7,479 nt of DNA from Sulfurimonas sp. (lineage in GTDB: Bacteria > Campylobacterota > Campylobacteria > Campylobacterales > Sulfurimonadaceae), in assembly GCA_015663215.1 (NCBI GenBank), contig DQSP01000014.1, forward strand, positions 1 to 7,479, in the 5' to 3' direction. Below are positions 7,478 through 7,479 of this stretch, piece by piece. The notes beneath the pieces were generated by a model that saw only the letters and a list, made by a program, of their open reading frames with translations, searched no databases and was not told the DNA's origin. A program made the position numbers and the translations under genes. The number at the start of each line of letters is the position of its first letter. Within the stretch, counting starts at the first letter, position 1.

Positions 7478-7479
7478 CA

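Noticed and set aside
1..7479. Search for CRISPR arrays, tRNA or rRNA genes, insertion sequences and attachment sites
   Set aside because: No spaced direct repeats, cloverleaf-like segments, transposase motifs or terminal inverted repeats were seen; almost all the DNA is accounted for by core genes.

Overview
The window looks like chromosomal DNA from a free-living member of the Campylobacterota (the former Epsilonproteobacteria), most like the Sulfurimonas group. This rests on the low GC content, the order nuoL-nuoM-nuoN followed directly by a pflA-type flagellar gene (the nuoN-pflA adjacency known from Campylobacter jejuni and Helicobacter pylori), and an extended -10 promoter typical of the group. 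The genus is inferred and was not tested by a search.

Positions 1-4072 (+ strand) hold the distal end of a complex I operon. It contains the C-terminal half of nuoL (cut by the window edge), complete nuoM and complete nuoN. These are the three antiporter-like proton-pumping subunits of the membrane arm. The genes are packed tightly: 3 bases lie between nuoL and nuoM, and nuoM and nuoN overlap by one base.

Positions 4104-6458 (+ strand) hold a 784-residue exported tetratricopeptide-type repeat protein. I identify it as PflA, a periplasmic scaffold protein of the campylobacterial flagellar motor. It starts with TTG, 31 bases after nuoN, with its own good ribosome binding site and no visible promoter, so it is probably transcribed from the nuo operon. 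The layout therefore couples a generator of proton-motive force with a structural part of a machine that consumes it.

Positions 6467-7237 (- strand) hold a complete dapB (dihydrodipicolinate reductase, lysine/meso-diaminopimelate pathway). It converges on pflA with only 8 bases between the stop codons. A likely sigma-70 promoter and a short inverted repeat lie just upstream of it.

Positions 7286-7479 (- strand) hold the C-terminal tail of a protein resembling a cyclic-nucleotide-binding domain. It runs off the window, and the reading frame may be broken.

Overall this is ordinary core-genome territory. I found no mobile element, CRISPR array, RNA gene or convincing new system. The points most worth a second look are the nuo-pflA linkage with its TTG start, the control region upstream of dapB, and the possibly frameshifted ORF at the right edge.
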